This document shows positions 28,007-36,370 of a DNA stretch of 64,000 nucleotides, piece after piece (the stretch's first letter is position 1; each line of letters starts with the position of its first letter). This stretch comes from Prauserella flavalba (lineage in GTDB: Bacteria > Actinomycetota > Actinomycetes > Mycobacteriales > Pseudonocardiaceae), in contig NZ_MASU01000017.1 in assembly GCF_003202235.1 (NCBI RefSeq), positions 113,302-177,301 of the forward strand, in the 5' to 3' direction. The position numbers and the translations under genes are program-made. Under the pieces are notes generated by a model. It had not been told where the DNA came from. It saw nothing but the letters and a program-made list of their open reading frames with translations, and made no database searches.

Positions 28007-30821
28007 CCCCTTCGCGACGGGCGCGCTGCGTTCGTCGGTCCTGCGGGCCTGGCGGGACTCGCCGACGAGGTTCACCGAGGACACCAACGCCGAGCAGGAC
28101 CTGAGGGCGGGCGGCTACCGCGATCGCCTGTTCGTCGAGCTGGCCCAGAACGCCGCCGACGCGGCCGCCGCCTCCGGCGAACCGGGGCGGGTCCGGGTCT
28201 CCGTTGTGGACGGTGAGCTGCGCGTCGCGAACACCGGTGCTCCGCTGGACGCCGAGGGCGTCGCCGCGCTCGCGTCGCTGCGGGCGTCGGGCAAGCGCGA
28301 GGGCGCGGTCGGCCGGTTCGGGGTCGGGTTCGCCGCGGTGCTCGCGGTGACGCCGGCGCCGCGCGTGGTGTCGCGGACCGGCGGGGTCGCCTTCTCCGAG
28401 GAACGCACGCGCGCGGAGTCAGGGCGCGAGGGCACCGTGCCGATCCTGCGGTTGCCGTGGCCGGTGTCGGCCGACGAACCCCCGCCGCCGTCCGGTTTCG
28501 ACACCGAGGTGCGCCTGCCGTTGCGCAGTGCCCTTGGTGCGGGCCCCGCCGACCTCCTCGACCGCATCCGTGCCGAGGTGCCGGATCTGCTGCTGGCGTT
28601 GCCGTGGCTCGCGGAGGTCGACGTCGACGGCGAGGTGTGGCGGCGGTCCGCCGAGGGCGGCGTCGTGGAGCTGACCGCGCCGGACGGGCGGCACACGCGC
28701 TGGCTGACGCACGCAGGAGACGGCTGCGTGTGGGCGGTTCCGGTGGACACCGACGGGGCGCCGCGGCCGGTCGAGCAGGACGTGCTGCACACGCCGACGC
28801 CCACCGACGAGCGTCTTTCGCTGCCCGCCCGCCTGCTGGCCTCGGTGCCGGTGGAGCCGTCGCGCCGCCGGGTGCTCGCCGGCGCCGCCACCCGGGATGC
28901 GCTCGCCGCCGCGGCACGGGCGTACCCCGGGCTCGTCCGGAGCGTGGCGCCCGCGCACCGGCTCGCCCTCGTTCCACGAGCAGGGTTCCCGCTGTCCGAA
29001 GTGGACACCGAGCTGAGGGAGCTGGTGACGCGAAGGCTCGCGGGGGAATCCTGGCTGCCCGCCGCATCGGGCGCCGAGCTGCCCGGCGAGCGGGCTCGCG
29101 TGCTCGGCACCGACGAGCCCCGGCTGGCCGACCTGCTCGCCGACGTGCTGCCCGGCCTCGTCGCCGCGCCACTGTGCGGACCCGAGGCCGCGAAGATCCT
29201 CGCGAGCGTGGGTGCGAGCACCGTGGGCGTCGCCGAGCTGGTCGAGGCGGTCACCGGCAGCACGCGTGAACCGTCGTGGTGGCACGCGCTCTACGCCGCG
29301 CTGTTCGACGCAGTCGAGCGGCACGCGATCGCCCCCGGCGAGCTGGGCGCGCTGCCCGTGCCGCTCGCCGACGGCCGCACGGTGCCGGGGCCGAGGGGCG
29401 CGCTGCTGGTGGACGACCCCGAGCCACTCGCCGACGCCGACATCGTCGGCCTGCACATCGTCCATCCCGAGGCCGTGCACCCGCTGCTGCAGCGGCTCGG
29501 CGCCACGCGTGCCGGGCCCGGCGACCTGCTGGCCGCGCCCGCGCTGCGGGACGCCGTGGAGCGCAGCGTCGAGGACGCACTGTCCGGAGTGGACGTTCTG
29601 CCGCTCGTGGAGACCGTGCTGCGCCTGGCGGGCGGGACCTCCGGCGAGGACCTCGGCGCCCTCGCGCTGCCCGCGAGGGACGGCTGGCGGCGGGCCGACG
29701 AGCTGGTGCTGCCGGAGTCGCCGCTGCTGGAGGTGCTCGATCCCGAGGCGCTCGGCGAGGACGCGCCGCTCGACGTGCTGGACACCGGATTCGCCCGGCG
29801 CTGGCCGCAGGACGTGCTGACGGGCGTCGGCGTGCTCGACACGTTCCCGGTCGTCGACGACGAGGAGCCCGCCGGACCCGACCACGACCTGCCCGACGAG
29901 GACGAGTGGTGGGACTCTCGCGACACGCCGCCCTCGCGCGTGCTCGCCGTGCGTGACCTCGACCTGGTCGCCGACGACGCGTGGCCCGCCACGGTGCGGT
30001 TGCTTGCCGCGAGGCCGGAGACGTGGCGCGCGCTGAGCGAGCCCGAGGGGCACACGCGATGGTGGCTCGCGCGCGCGGCGCTGCTCGCCGACCGCGCGCC
30101 CGGCGAGTGGCGGCTACCCGAGGCCGCGCACCTGGCGGGGTTGTACGAGCCGGTGCCCGACGTCGGGCTGCCCGTCGATTTGCTGGAGGCGCTCGGCGTG
30201 CGCCGCGACCTGACGCCGCGCGGAGCCGAGGACGCGGAGGACCTGTGCGCGCGGCTCGCCGACCCGGACCGCGTGCTGTCGCCGGGGCTCGTGCTCAGGG
30301 CGCACGCGGCGCTGGCGGGCGTGCCGCCGGAGTACGCCGAGGAGCTCGATCCGCCCGCACGCGTGCGGGTGCTCGACGGCTCCGTCGCCGACGCGGCGGA
30401 CGTGGCCGTGCTCGACGCGCCGTGGCTGGCGGCTGCGTGGCAGCCGAACCGGCTCGTCGCGCTGCCCGGCTACGCCGAGGCCCCCGCGCTGGCCGAGCTG
30501 TTCGACCTGCCGCTGGCCGGTGACGTCACGACGGCCGAGGTGACGAGCGAGGGCGAGTTCGCCGCGTGGCGGGACCTGACCGCGATCGGCGAGGTCGCCG
30601 ACCTGCTCGGCGCCGAGCCGCCGAACGGCGGTGTGTTCGTGCACGAGAAGCTGACCGTGGGCGCCAGTGCGGTGCCGTGGTGGTTCGACGGCGCACTGCA
30701 CGCCGCGGACACCGCGGCGGGGCTCGCGAAAGCGTTCGCGTGGGCCGCGGACCGCTGGGCTCAGCGCCGCACGATCGAGGCCCTGCTCGACGACCCCGAC
30801 CCGCGCACCCTCCTCACCTAG
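27987..30821 (+). CDS. Large Hsp90-like (sacsin N-terminal type) ATPase
   Basis: 944 residues from GTG 27987. The first ~200 residues are a GHKL ATP-binding domain: YRDRLFVELAQNAADAAAAS is the N-box (Asn, then Asp), RVANTGAPLDAEGVAALASL the G1 region with Asn instead of the usual Asp-x-Gly, and AVGRFGVGFAAVL the G2 lid. This resembles the ATPase of sacsin and Hsp90 but lacks the Hsp90 middle domain. The other ~750 residues are Leu/Ala/Asp/Pro-rich with several WW- and acidic segments, no domain recognised. The coupling to DUF3027 suggests joint action. A chaperone-like or nucleic-acid surveillance role is inference. Confidence 0.82.
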   Translation: MSQPSPDPFATGALRSSVLRAWRDSPTRFTEDTNAEQDLRAGGYRDRLFVELAQNAADAAAASGEPGRVRVSVVDGELRVANTGAPLDAEGVAALASLRASGKREGAVGRFGVGFAAVLAVTPAPRVVSRTGGVAFSEERTRAESGREGTVPILRLPWPVSADEPPPPSGFDTEVRLPLRSALGAGPADLLDRIRAEVPDLLLALPWLAEVDVDGEVWRRSAEGGVVELTAPDGRHTRWLTHAGDGCVWAVPVDTDGAPRPVEQDVLHTPTPTDERLSLPARLLASVPVEPSRRRVLAGAATRDALAAAARAYPGLVRSVAPAHRLALVPRAGFPLSEVDTELRELVTRRLAGESWLPAASGAELPGERARVLGTDEPRLADLLADVLPGLVAAPLCGPEAAKILASVGASTVGVAELVEAVTGSTREPSWWHALYAALFDAVERHAIAPGELGALPVPLADGRTVPGPRGALLVDDPEPLADADIVGLHIVHPEAVHPLLQRLGATRAGPGDLLAAPALRDAVERSVEDALSGVDVLPLVETVLRLAGGTSGEDLGALALPARDGWRRADELVLPESPLLEVLDPEALGEDAPLDVLDTGFARRWPQDVLTGVGVLDTFPVVDDEEPAGPDHDLPDEDEWWDSRDTPPSRVLAVRDLDLVADDAWPATVRLLAARPETWRALSEPEGHTRWWLARAALLADRAPGEWRLPEAAHLAGLYEPVPDVGLPVDLLEALGVRRDLTPRGAEDAEDLCARLADPDRVLSPGLVLRAHAALAGVPPEYAEELDPPARVRVLDGSVADAADVAVLDAPWLAAAWQPNRLVALPGYAEAPALAELFDLPLAGDVTTAEVTSEGEFAAWRDLTAIGEVADLLGAEPPNGGVFVHEKLTVGASAVPWWFDGALHAADTAAGLAKAFAWAADRWAQRRTIEALLDDPDPRTLLT

Positions 30822-30842
30822 CGCCCACCCGCCCACTCGCCC

Positions 30843-30949
30843 GCAGTGAAGGCCACCTTCACTGCGGGCGCCCGTCTCCCACCACCACCCAAACGGAGAC
30901 GCTGCGCGCCGCTGTGCCGATTCCACGCAGGCATGGTGGCCTTCACTGC
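30843..30949. repeat. Palindromic repeat, expanded copy containing a 29-bp cassette
   Basis: A left half (30843-30865) and right half (30927-30949) of the family are pushed apart by ~61 bases. The insert includes 30888-30916, which recurs in inverted orientation at 48335-48363 in another copy. Between convergent genes. Confidence 0.8.
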
Positions 30950-30955
30950 GGTCGG

Positions 30956-31228
30956 TCAGAGGTCGCGCTGGGCTCCGCGGGAGCCGCGGCGGGAGGCCGC
31001 GGACTGCCAGGCGATGATGACGAAGCCGACGCAGCCGAGGCCCGCGCCCGCCAGCGCGGTCCACAGCCAGTCGCCGTCGACGCCGGCGACCAGCATGGCC
31101 ACGAACGCGATGAGCCAGATCACTGTCCCTGTGATCACGGGCGCCCAGAGACCCACCAGCACCTTCGGCAGGTCCGGCGGCGGGCGAAACTGACCCGTAA
31201 CACCCGGGGAGTTGCTGGCTTCGTCCAC
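30956..31228 (-). CDS. DUF2530 small membrane protein
   Basis: About 90 residues if GTG 31228 is the start (a longer form from 31279 is possible). Two membrane helices: PVITGTVIWLIAFVAMLVAG and WLWTALAGAGLGCVGFVIIA, separated by a short acidic loop, with a basic Arg-rich end. Matches the DUF2530 family of actinobacteria. Divergent from the NCS2 permease. Confidence 0.78.
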   Translation of the reverse strand: MDEASNSPGVTGQFRPPPDLPKVLVGLWAPVITGTVIWLIAFVAMLVAGVDGDWLWTALAGAGLGCVGFVIIAWQSAASRRGSRGAQRDL

Positions 31229-31272
31229 GTGGGACAGGCTACCGCTGCCGGTACGACTGGAGGCAGGTGACG

Positions 31273-32727
31273 ATGGCACGGACGAGCACCGAGAAGCCGA
31301 CGGCGAAGCCGCTCGACAGCTTCTTCAAGATCAGTGAGCGCGGCTCGACGGTCGGCAGGGAGGTGCGCGGCGGGCTGGTCACGTTCGTGACCATGGCCTA
31401 CATCATCGTGCTCAACCCGCTGATCCTCGGCAGCTTCAGCGCCGAGGGGCCGGGCGCGAAGACCGACGCGACCGGGGCCATTCTCGGCGTCCCGCAGGTC
31501 GCGGCTGTGACGGCGCTCGTCGCCGGGGTGCTGACGATCCTGATGGGCGTGGTCGCGAACTTCCCGTTCGCGCTGGCCGCGGGGCTCGGCATCAACGCGC
31601 TCGTCGCGTACACGATCGCGCCGCAGATGACGTGGGCCGCCGCGATGGGCCTCGTGCTCGTCAACGGTCTCGTCGTGCTGCTGCTCGTGGTCACCGGCGT
31701 GCGCAAGATGGTGTTCAACGCGGTTCCGCCACCGCTCAAGGTCGGCATCGCCGTCGGCATCGGGCTCTTCATCGCCCTGATCGGCCTCGTGGACGCAGGG
31801 TTCGTCACGCCGGGCTCGGGCACGCCGGTGCAGCTCGGCATCAACGGGTCCATCGCGTCGTGGCCCACGGCCGTGTTCGTGGTGACGCTCGTGGTCATGG
31901 CGATCCTGGTGGCGCGGGGCGTCAAGGGCGCGATCCTGCTGGGCGTGCTCTTCGGCACGGTGCTGGCGATCGTCGTCGAGGCGATCGTCAACGCGGGACC
32001 CTCGAACGGCGAGATCGCCACGGGCTGGAACCTCGGCTACCCTGCGCTGCCCGACGACGTCTTCGGCATCCCCGACCTCTCGCTGCTCGGCGAGGTCAAC
32101 TTCGACGCCTGGGTGCAGGTTCCCGCGATCACCGCGGCGCTGCTCGTGTTCAGCCTCGTGCTCACCGACTTCTTCGACACGATCGGCACCATGACCGGCC
32201 TCGGCCGCGAGGCGGGCCTGGCCGACAAGGACGGCCAGCTGCCCAACGTCGGCAAGGGCCTGTTCATCGACTCGCTCGGCGCCGTCGCCGGTGGGGCGGC
32301 CTCGGCGAGCTCGAACACTGTCTACGTCGAGTCGGCCTCGGGGATCGCCGAGGGGGCGCGGACGGGCCTCGCGAACGTGGTGACCGGCCTGCTGTTCATC
32401 GCCGCGATGTTCTTCACGCCGCTCTACGAGGTGGTGCCCATCGAGGCGGCGGCGCCCGCGCTCGTGGTGGTGGGTGCGCTGATGATCCGGCAGATCACCG
32501 AGATCGACTTCCGGGACTTCACCGTCGCACTGCCCGCGTTCCTGACGATCGTGGTCATGCCGTTCACGTACTCGATCGCCAACGGCATCGGCGCCGGGTT
32601 CGTGAGCTACGTGGTGCTGCAGGCCGCGACGGGCCGCGCGCGCACGGTCCACCCGCTCATGTGGGTCGTCTCGGTCGCGTTCGTCGTCTACTTCGCGATC
32701 GGTCCGATCCAGGCCGCGCTCAGCTGA
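31273..32727 (+). CDS. NCS2/AzgA-type purine permease
   Basis: 484 residues from ATG 31273, with GGAGG nine bases upstream (a GTG at 31267 is too close to it). About 12-14 membrane segments. AzgA-type motifs: VTFVTMAYIIVLNPLIL, GLGINALVAYTIA, and TDFFDTIGTMTGLGREAGL. Imports adenine, guanine or hypoxanthine. Ends before a palindromic repeat that probably ends its transcript. Confidence 0.92.
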   Translation: MARTSTEKPTAKPLDSFFKISERGSTVGREVRGGLVTFVTMAYIIVLNPLILGSFSAEGPGAKTDATGAILGVPQVAAVTALVAGVLTILMGVVANFPFALAAGLGINALVAYTIAPQMTWAAAMGLVLVNGLVVLLLVVTGVRKMVFNAVPPPLKVGIAVGIGLFIALIGLVDAGFVTPGSGTPVQLGINGSIASWPTAVFVVTLVVMAILVARGVKGAILLGVLFGTVLAIVVEAIVNAGPSNGEIATGWNLGYPALPDDVFGIPDLSLLGEVNFDAWVQVPAITAALLVFSLVLTDFFDTIGTMTGLGREAGLADKDGQLPNVGKGLFIDSLGAVAGGAASASSNTVYVESASGIAEGARTGLANVVTGLLFIAAMFFTPLYEVVPIEAAAPALVVVGALMIRQITEIDFRDFTVALPAFLTIVVMPFTYSIANGIGAGFVSYVVLQAATGRARTVHPLMWVVSVAFVVYFAIGPIQAALS

Positions 32728-32738
32728 GGCCGTGGCCC

Positions 32739-32799
32739 GACTGCAGTGAAGGCCACCTTCACTGCGTTGAACGCAGGCATGGTGGCCTTCACTGCAGTC
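32739..32799. repeat. Palindromic repeat, overlaps the ArsR stop codon
   Basis: Outer arms 32739-32757 and 32781-32799 pair perfectly over 19 bp. The inner part mixes the two sub-types (ACTGC on the left, GGCAT on the right). Its right arm includes the last codons and the TGA of the ArsR gene. Between convergent genes. Confidence 0.88.
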
Positions 32800-33493
32800 G
32801 GGTGACGTCCAGGGCGAGGAGGGTTCGCAGGGCTTCGGTGCCCGCCGGGGTGACGGCGACCGCGCGGTGGGTGCCGACGCGCTTGACCCAGCCGTTCGCC
32901 AGCAGGCGGTCGCAGATGCGGGCGCCCGCGAGGCCGGCCAGGTGCGAGCGGCGCTCCGTCCAGTCGAGACACGCCTTCGCGAGTGGCCTGCGGCTGCTCC
33001 GCAGGTCCTCGGGCGGGACGCCGAGCGGGCCCGTCAGCCAGTCCACGCCCTCGCCGGTCAGCGCGAACCCGGCGCTCGTGTCGAGCAGGCCGCGGCCGGC
33101 GAGCGCGTCGGTGATCGCGACGCCCAGTCTCCCGGCGAGGTGGTCGTAGCAGGTTCGGCCTCGCGCGAGCGCGGCCGACACCCGCGACATGCGCAGTGAG
33201 ACCGGGCGCTCCCTTACCGGCTCCGGGTGGGCGACGAGCCCCTCGAGCAGCTCGGCGACCCTCGGGCCTGCCAGCTGGACGTAGCGGTGCCTGCCCTGCC
33301 TGCGCTCGACGAGCAGCCCGCCGCCGACCAGCTTGCCGAGATGCTCGCTCGCCGTCGACGCGCTGACGCCCGCGAGCGCGGCCAGCTCACCGGCGGTCCA
33401 CGCGCGCCCGTCGAGCAGCGCGAGGCAGAACCGGGCACGCGTGTCGTCGGCGAGTAGCCGGGCCAGCGCGGCGAGGTCGGACGAGCGGGACAT
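32789..33493 (-). CDS. ArsR-like winged-helix regulator
   Basis: 234 residues from ATG 33493. N-terminal ArsR HTH: LARLLADDTRARFCLALLDGR, then ELAALAGVSASTASEHLGKL and a beta-wing LLVERRQGRHRYVQLAG. The long second part has Cys (RTCYDHLAG, KACLDW) and a further winged-helix-like region; this two-part form is a common actinomycete type. Divergent from the isocitrate-lyase-like gene, which it may control. The last residues and stop are encoded by a repeat element. Confidence 0.88.
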   Translation of the reverse strand: MSRSSDLAALARLLADDTRARFCLALLDGRAWTAGELAALAGVSASTASEHLGKLVGGGLLVERRQGRHRYVQLAGPRVAELLEGLVAHPEPVRERPVSLRMSRVSAALARGRTCYDHLAGRLGVAITDALAGRGLLDTSAGFALTGEGVDWLTGPLGVPPEDLRSSRRPLAKACLDWTERRSHLAGLAGARICDRLLANGWVKRVGTHRAVAVTPAGTEALRTLLALDVTRLQ

Positions 33494-33558
33494 GACCACG
33501 ATTCTGCGCCGCCGACGGTTCGGCTCGCACCGAAGAGTCCCGCTCCTACCGTGAGGGC

Positions 33559-34332
33559 ATGAGCACCACGGCCTTCCACTACCTGCACCATCGCGCCGAG
33601 CCGCTGCTGCTGCCCAACGCCTGGGACCACGCGGGCGCCGCCGCGCTGGTCGCGGCCGGTTTTCCCGCCATCGGCACGACGAGCCTCGGCGTCGCCGCCA
33701 CGCACGGGCTTCCCGACGGCGAGGGCCGTACCCGCGAGCAGACGGTGGCGCTGGCGCGGCTGCTCGCCCCGTTGCCGTGCCTGCTCACGGTGGACATCGA
33801 GGGCGGGTTCAGCGACGACCCCGGCGAGGTCGCCGACCTGGCGCAGGAGCTGGCCGACGCGGGCGTCGTGGGCGTCAACATCGAGGACGGACGGGGTCAG
33901 GGCTCGCTCGCCGAGCCGGACACGCAGGCCGAACTGATCGCGGCCATCAAGGAGCGCGTGCCCTCGCTGTTCGTCAACGCCCGCGTGGACACCCACTGGC
34001 TCGGCGTCGACACCGGCTCGCTCGCGCCCACGCTCGACCGCGCCCGGCGGTACGCCGGTGCCGGGGCCGACGGGATCTTCGTGCCGGGGCGGTTGCCGGA
34101 CGTGGCGGCCGTGGCCGAGGGCGTGGACCTTCCGCTCAACGTGCTCTACCTGCCCGGCGGTCCCTCGGTGGCGGAGCTGGGCGCGCTGGGCGTGCGGCGG
34201 ATCAGCACCGGCTCGCTGCTGTTTCGTACGGCCCTGCAGGCGACGGTGGACGCGGCCGTGGCGATCCGCGACGGCGGTGCTCCGCCCCGCGAGGTGCTCT
34301 CGTACGCCGACGTACAGCGGCTGATCGGGTGA
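33559..34332 (+). CDS. Isocitrate lyase/PEP mutase superfamily protein
   Basis: 257 residues. TIM-barrel enzyme of the ICL/PEPM family: LLLPNAWDHAGAAALVAAGF, TVDIEGGFSDDPGEV, GVVGVNIEDGRGQG and SLFVNARVDTHWLG. It has no KKCGH catalytic loop of true isocitrate lyase, so it more likely splits a 2-methylisocitrate- or oxaloacetate-like substrate or is a phosphonomutase-type hydrolase. Divergent from the ArsR gene. Confidence 0.88.
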   Translation: MSTTAFHYLHHRAEPLLLPNAWDHAGAAALVAAGFPAIGTTSLGVAATHGLPDGEGRTREQTVALARLLAPLPCLLTVDIEGGFSDDPGEVADLAQELADAGVVGVNIEDGRGQGSLAEPDTQAELIAAIKERVPSLFVNARVDTHWLGVDTGSLAPTLDRARRYAGAGADGIFVPGRLPDVAAVAEGVDLPLNVLYLPGGPSVAELGALGVRRISTGSLLFRTALQATVDAAVAIRDGGAPPREVLSYADVQRLIG

Positions 34333-34393
34333 TAGTGGTTGCCTTGCTCACCATCGGCGCAGGTCCGGCGAGATCGTAAGGTATGCTAAGGAT

Positions 34394-34828
34394 GTGTCCG
34401 ACCCTGCTCACGACCGGTCGCTGGCGAGCCACCTGCGGCTCGCGGTCGTGCGGTTGAACCGCAGGCTACGGGCACAACGAACCAGCGAGGACCTCTCGCT
34501 GACCCAGATCTCCGCGCTGTCCACTTTGCACAAGTGCGGCGCGATGACCCCGGGTCAGCTGGCCGCGAAGGAAGGCGTGCAGCCCCCGTCGATGACGCGG
34601 GTGATCGCGGCGCTCGAGGAACTGACCTACGTGGAGCGCACCCCGCACCCCACCGATGGCCGCCAGGCGATCGTGGCGATCACCGACAAGGGGCTCGAGT
34701 ACGTGCACGCGACGATTTCCGCGCGTGAGGCCTGGCTGGACGGAAAATTGGCGGAACTGAGCGGCGAGGAGCGCGAGGTGCTCTCCAGAGCCGCCGAGAT
34801 CATCGACAGGATGGCGGGCCACGGCTGA
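34394..34828 (+). CDS. MarR-family transcriptional regulator
   Basis: 144 residues from GTG 34394. MarR winged helix: LTQISALSTLHKCGAMTPGQL, GVQPPSMTRVIAALEELTYV and the wing HPTDGRQAIVAITDKG. TATGCT at 34382-34387 is a good -10 whose start point would fall on the GTG, so the mRNA may be leaderless. Homologue of Rv0880. Followed by an MFS transporter 36 bases on, a usual target. Confidence 0.92.
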   Translation: MSDPAHDRSLASHLRLAVVRLNRRLRAQRTSEDLSLTQISALSTLHKCGAMTPGQLAAKEGVQPPSMTRVIAALEELTYVERTPHPTDGRQAIVAITDKGLEYVHATISAREAWLDGKLAELSGEEREVLSRAAEIIDRMAGHG

Positions 34829-34864
34829 CGCCCCCACCCTCGTCGCGGGAGGCGACAACACGGC

Positions 34865-36187
34865 GTGAGCATCACGGGTAGCACAGCTCAGACACCTGTT
34901 CCAGAACCCGTTACCCCACCTGCCGTAACCGCCCCACCGGACAAACCGCGCAATGGCATGTTCGCGTCCCTGCGCGTGCGCAACTACCGGCTGTTCTTCT
35001 CCGGCCAGATCATCTCCAACGTCGGCACGTGGATGCAGCGCATCGCGCAGGACTGGCTCGTGTTCACGCTGAGCGGCAACGACCCGGTCGCGCTCGGCAT
35101 CGCGGTCGCGCTGCAGTTCACGCCCACCCTGCTGCTCTCGCTGTGGGCCGGGGTGCTCGCCGACCGCGTCGACAAGCGCAAGCTGCTCATCGCCATCCAG
35201 ACGGGCACGCTCGTGCAGGCCGTCATGCTCGGCGTGCTGGTGCTCACCGACGTAGCCGTGCTGTGGCACGTGTACCTGCTCTGTTTCGTGCTCGGCATCC
35301 TCTCGGCGCTGGAGGTGCCGACGCGGCAGTCGTTCGTCGCCGAGATGGTCGGCAAGAACCAGGTGGCCAACGCCGTCGCGCTCAACTCGTCGATCTTCAA
35401 CATGGCCAGGATCGTCGGGCCCGCCATCGCCGGGTTCGCGATCGTCGCCGTCGGCACCGGCTGGTTGTTCCTCGCCAACGCGGTGAGCACCCTGGCCGTG
35501 ATCGCCGGGCTCGCGCTGATGAAGGGCGACCAGCTCTTCCGCGGTCCTGCCGTCGCACGCGGGAAGGGGCAGTTGCGCGAGGGCCTTCGCTACGTGCGCG
35601 GACGCTCGGACCTGATGACGGTGATGGTGCTCGTGTTCTTCGTGAGCACGTTCGGCATCACGTTCTTCACGTCGCTCGCGATCGTGGCGGGCAACGTCTT
35701 CGGGACCGAGGCCGACGGCTACGGCATGCTCTCCACCCTGCTCGCGGTGGGCACCTTCACGGGTGCGCTGGCCTCGGCCCGCAGGGGAAGCAGGCGCAAG
35801 CCGAGCGTGCGCGTGCTGCTGCTGTCGGCGTTCGCGCTCGGGGCGATCGAGTTCGGGACGGCGTTCATGCCCACGTACCTGGCGTTCGGGCTCGCGCTGG
35901 TGCCGCTGGGGTTCGCGACGATCACGTTCCTCAACACGGCCAACGCGCTCGTGCAGACGTCGGTCAGCCCGCAGATGCGGGGCCGCGTGATGGGCCTGTA
36001 CGTGCTGGTGCTAATGGGCGGCAACCCCGCCGGCGGGCCGATGACGGGGTGGATGGCGGAGACGTTCGGCGGGCGCTCGCCGTTCTACCTCGGCGGGGCG
36101 ATCGCGGCGCTCGCGGTGGTGGTGTGCGCGGTGGTCCTCTACCGTGCGCGGCGGACCCCCTTGCGGAGCGGGATGAGGTTAGGCTAA
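34865..36187 (+). CDS. MFS transporter (MarR-linked)
   Basis: 440 residues from GTG 34865. Twelve membrane segments; family text LRVRNYRLFFSGQIISNVGTWMQRIAQDW and LADRVDKRKLL belong to the MFS_3/enterobactin-exporter-like group. Likely an exporter controlled by the MarR gene just upstream. The final codons overlap a near-perfect iron box. Confidence 0.92.
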   Translation: MSITGSTAQTPVPEPVTPPAVTAPPDKPRNGMFASLRVRNYRLFFSGQIISNVGTWMQRIAQDWLVFTLSGNDPVALGIAVALQFTPTLLLSLWAGVLADRVDKRKLLIAIQTGTLVQAVMLGVLVLTDVAVLWHVYLLCFVLGILSALEVPTRQSFVAEMVGKNQVANAVALNSSIFNMARIVGPAIAGFAIVAVGTGWLFLANAVSTLAVIAGLALMKGDQLFRGPAVARGKGQLREGLRYVRGRSDLMTVMVLVFFVSTFGITFFTSLAIVAGNVFGTEADGYGMLSTLLAVGTFTGALASARRGSRRKPSVRVLLLSAFALGAIEFGTAFMPTYLAFGLALVPLGFATITFLNTANALVQTSVSPQMRGRVMGLYVLVLMGGNPAGGPMTGWMAETFGGRSPFYLGGAIAALAVVVCAVVLYRARRTPLRSGMRLG

Positions 36188-36192
36188 CCTCA
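36174..36192. promoter_or_regulatory. Near-perfect IdeR/DtxR iron box
   Basis: TGAGGTTAGGCTAACCTCA matches the DtxR/IdeR consensus TTAGGTTAGGCTAACCTAA at 17 of 19 positions and is symmetrical around a central G. It overlaps the stop of the MFS gene. TAACCT (36185-36190) inside it, with TTGCGG (36161-36166) 18 bases upstream, could be a rightward promoter that the repressor would block. Confidence 0.8.
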
Positions 36193-36196
36193 TACA

Positions 36197-36285
36197 TGTC
36201 CGCTTCGTGGTGGGAGCGGCAGTCAGTTCGGGAACGGACGGGGCCCCGGGTCGGCGACACCGACCCGGGGCCCCGTTCCCGTCTG
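36197..36285 (+). ncRNA. Candidate iron-regulated small RNA
   Basis: The only rightward unit after the iron box is a ~80-90-base stretch ending in a 17-bp perfect hairpin. No protein gene starts properly: ATG 36196 opens a frame reading through the hairpin and a repeat, without a ribosome-binding site. The layout (iron box on -10, short transcript, strong terminator) equals that of iron-responsive small RNAs such as mycobacterial MrsI. Sequence homology to MrsI was not seen. Alternatively the hairpin only ends the MFS transcript. Confidence 0.5.
36238..36276 (+). terminator. 17-bp perfect hairpin terminator
   Basis: 36238-36254 pairs without mismatch with 36260-36276 around loop CGACA; G+C-rich. 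Ends the MFS transcript and/or the candidate small RNA. Confidence 0.85.
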
Positions 36286-36303
36286 CACCTGTATTCAAAC
36301 TGC

Positions 36304-36352
36304 CCCCAAGGCCACCTTTGTTGCGCTCAACGCAACAAAGGTGGCCTTGGGG
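36304..36352. repeat. Palindromic repeat, CCCCAAGG subtype
   Basis: Perfect 22-bp arms 36304-36325 and 36331-36352, loop CTCAA. Same core AAGGCCACC/GGTGGCCTT as the other copies, but CCCC...GGGG ends and a TTTGTTGCG inner part. Lies between the convergent MFS and sodA genes. Confidence 0.9.
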
Positions 36353-36370
36353 AGCGTCAGGTCCTCTGCG

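Noticed and set aside
33559..34332. True isocitrate lyase (aceA)
   Set aside because: At 257 residues it is much too short and lacks the KKCGH loop; it is only a superfamily member.
34375..34393. Iron box before the MarR gene (TAAGGTATGCTAAGG)
   Set aside because: Only half fits the consensus and the spacing is one base short; it reads better as a -10 (TATGCT) with a direct repeat.
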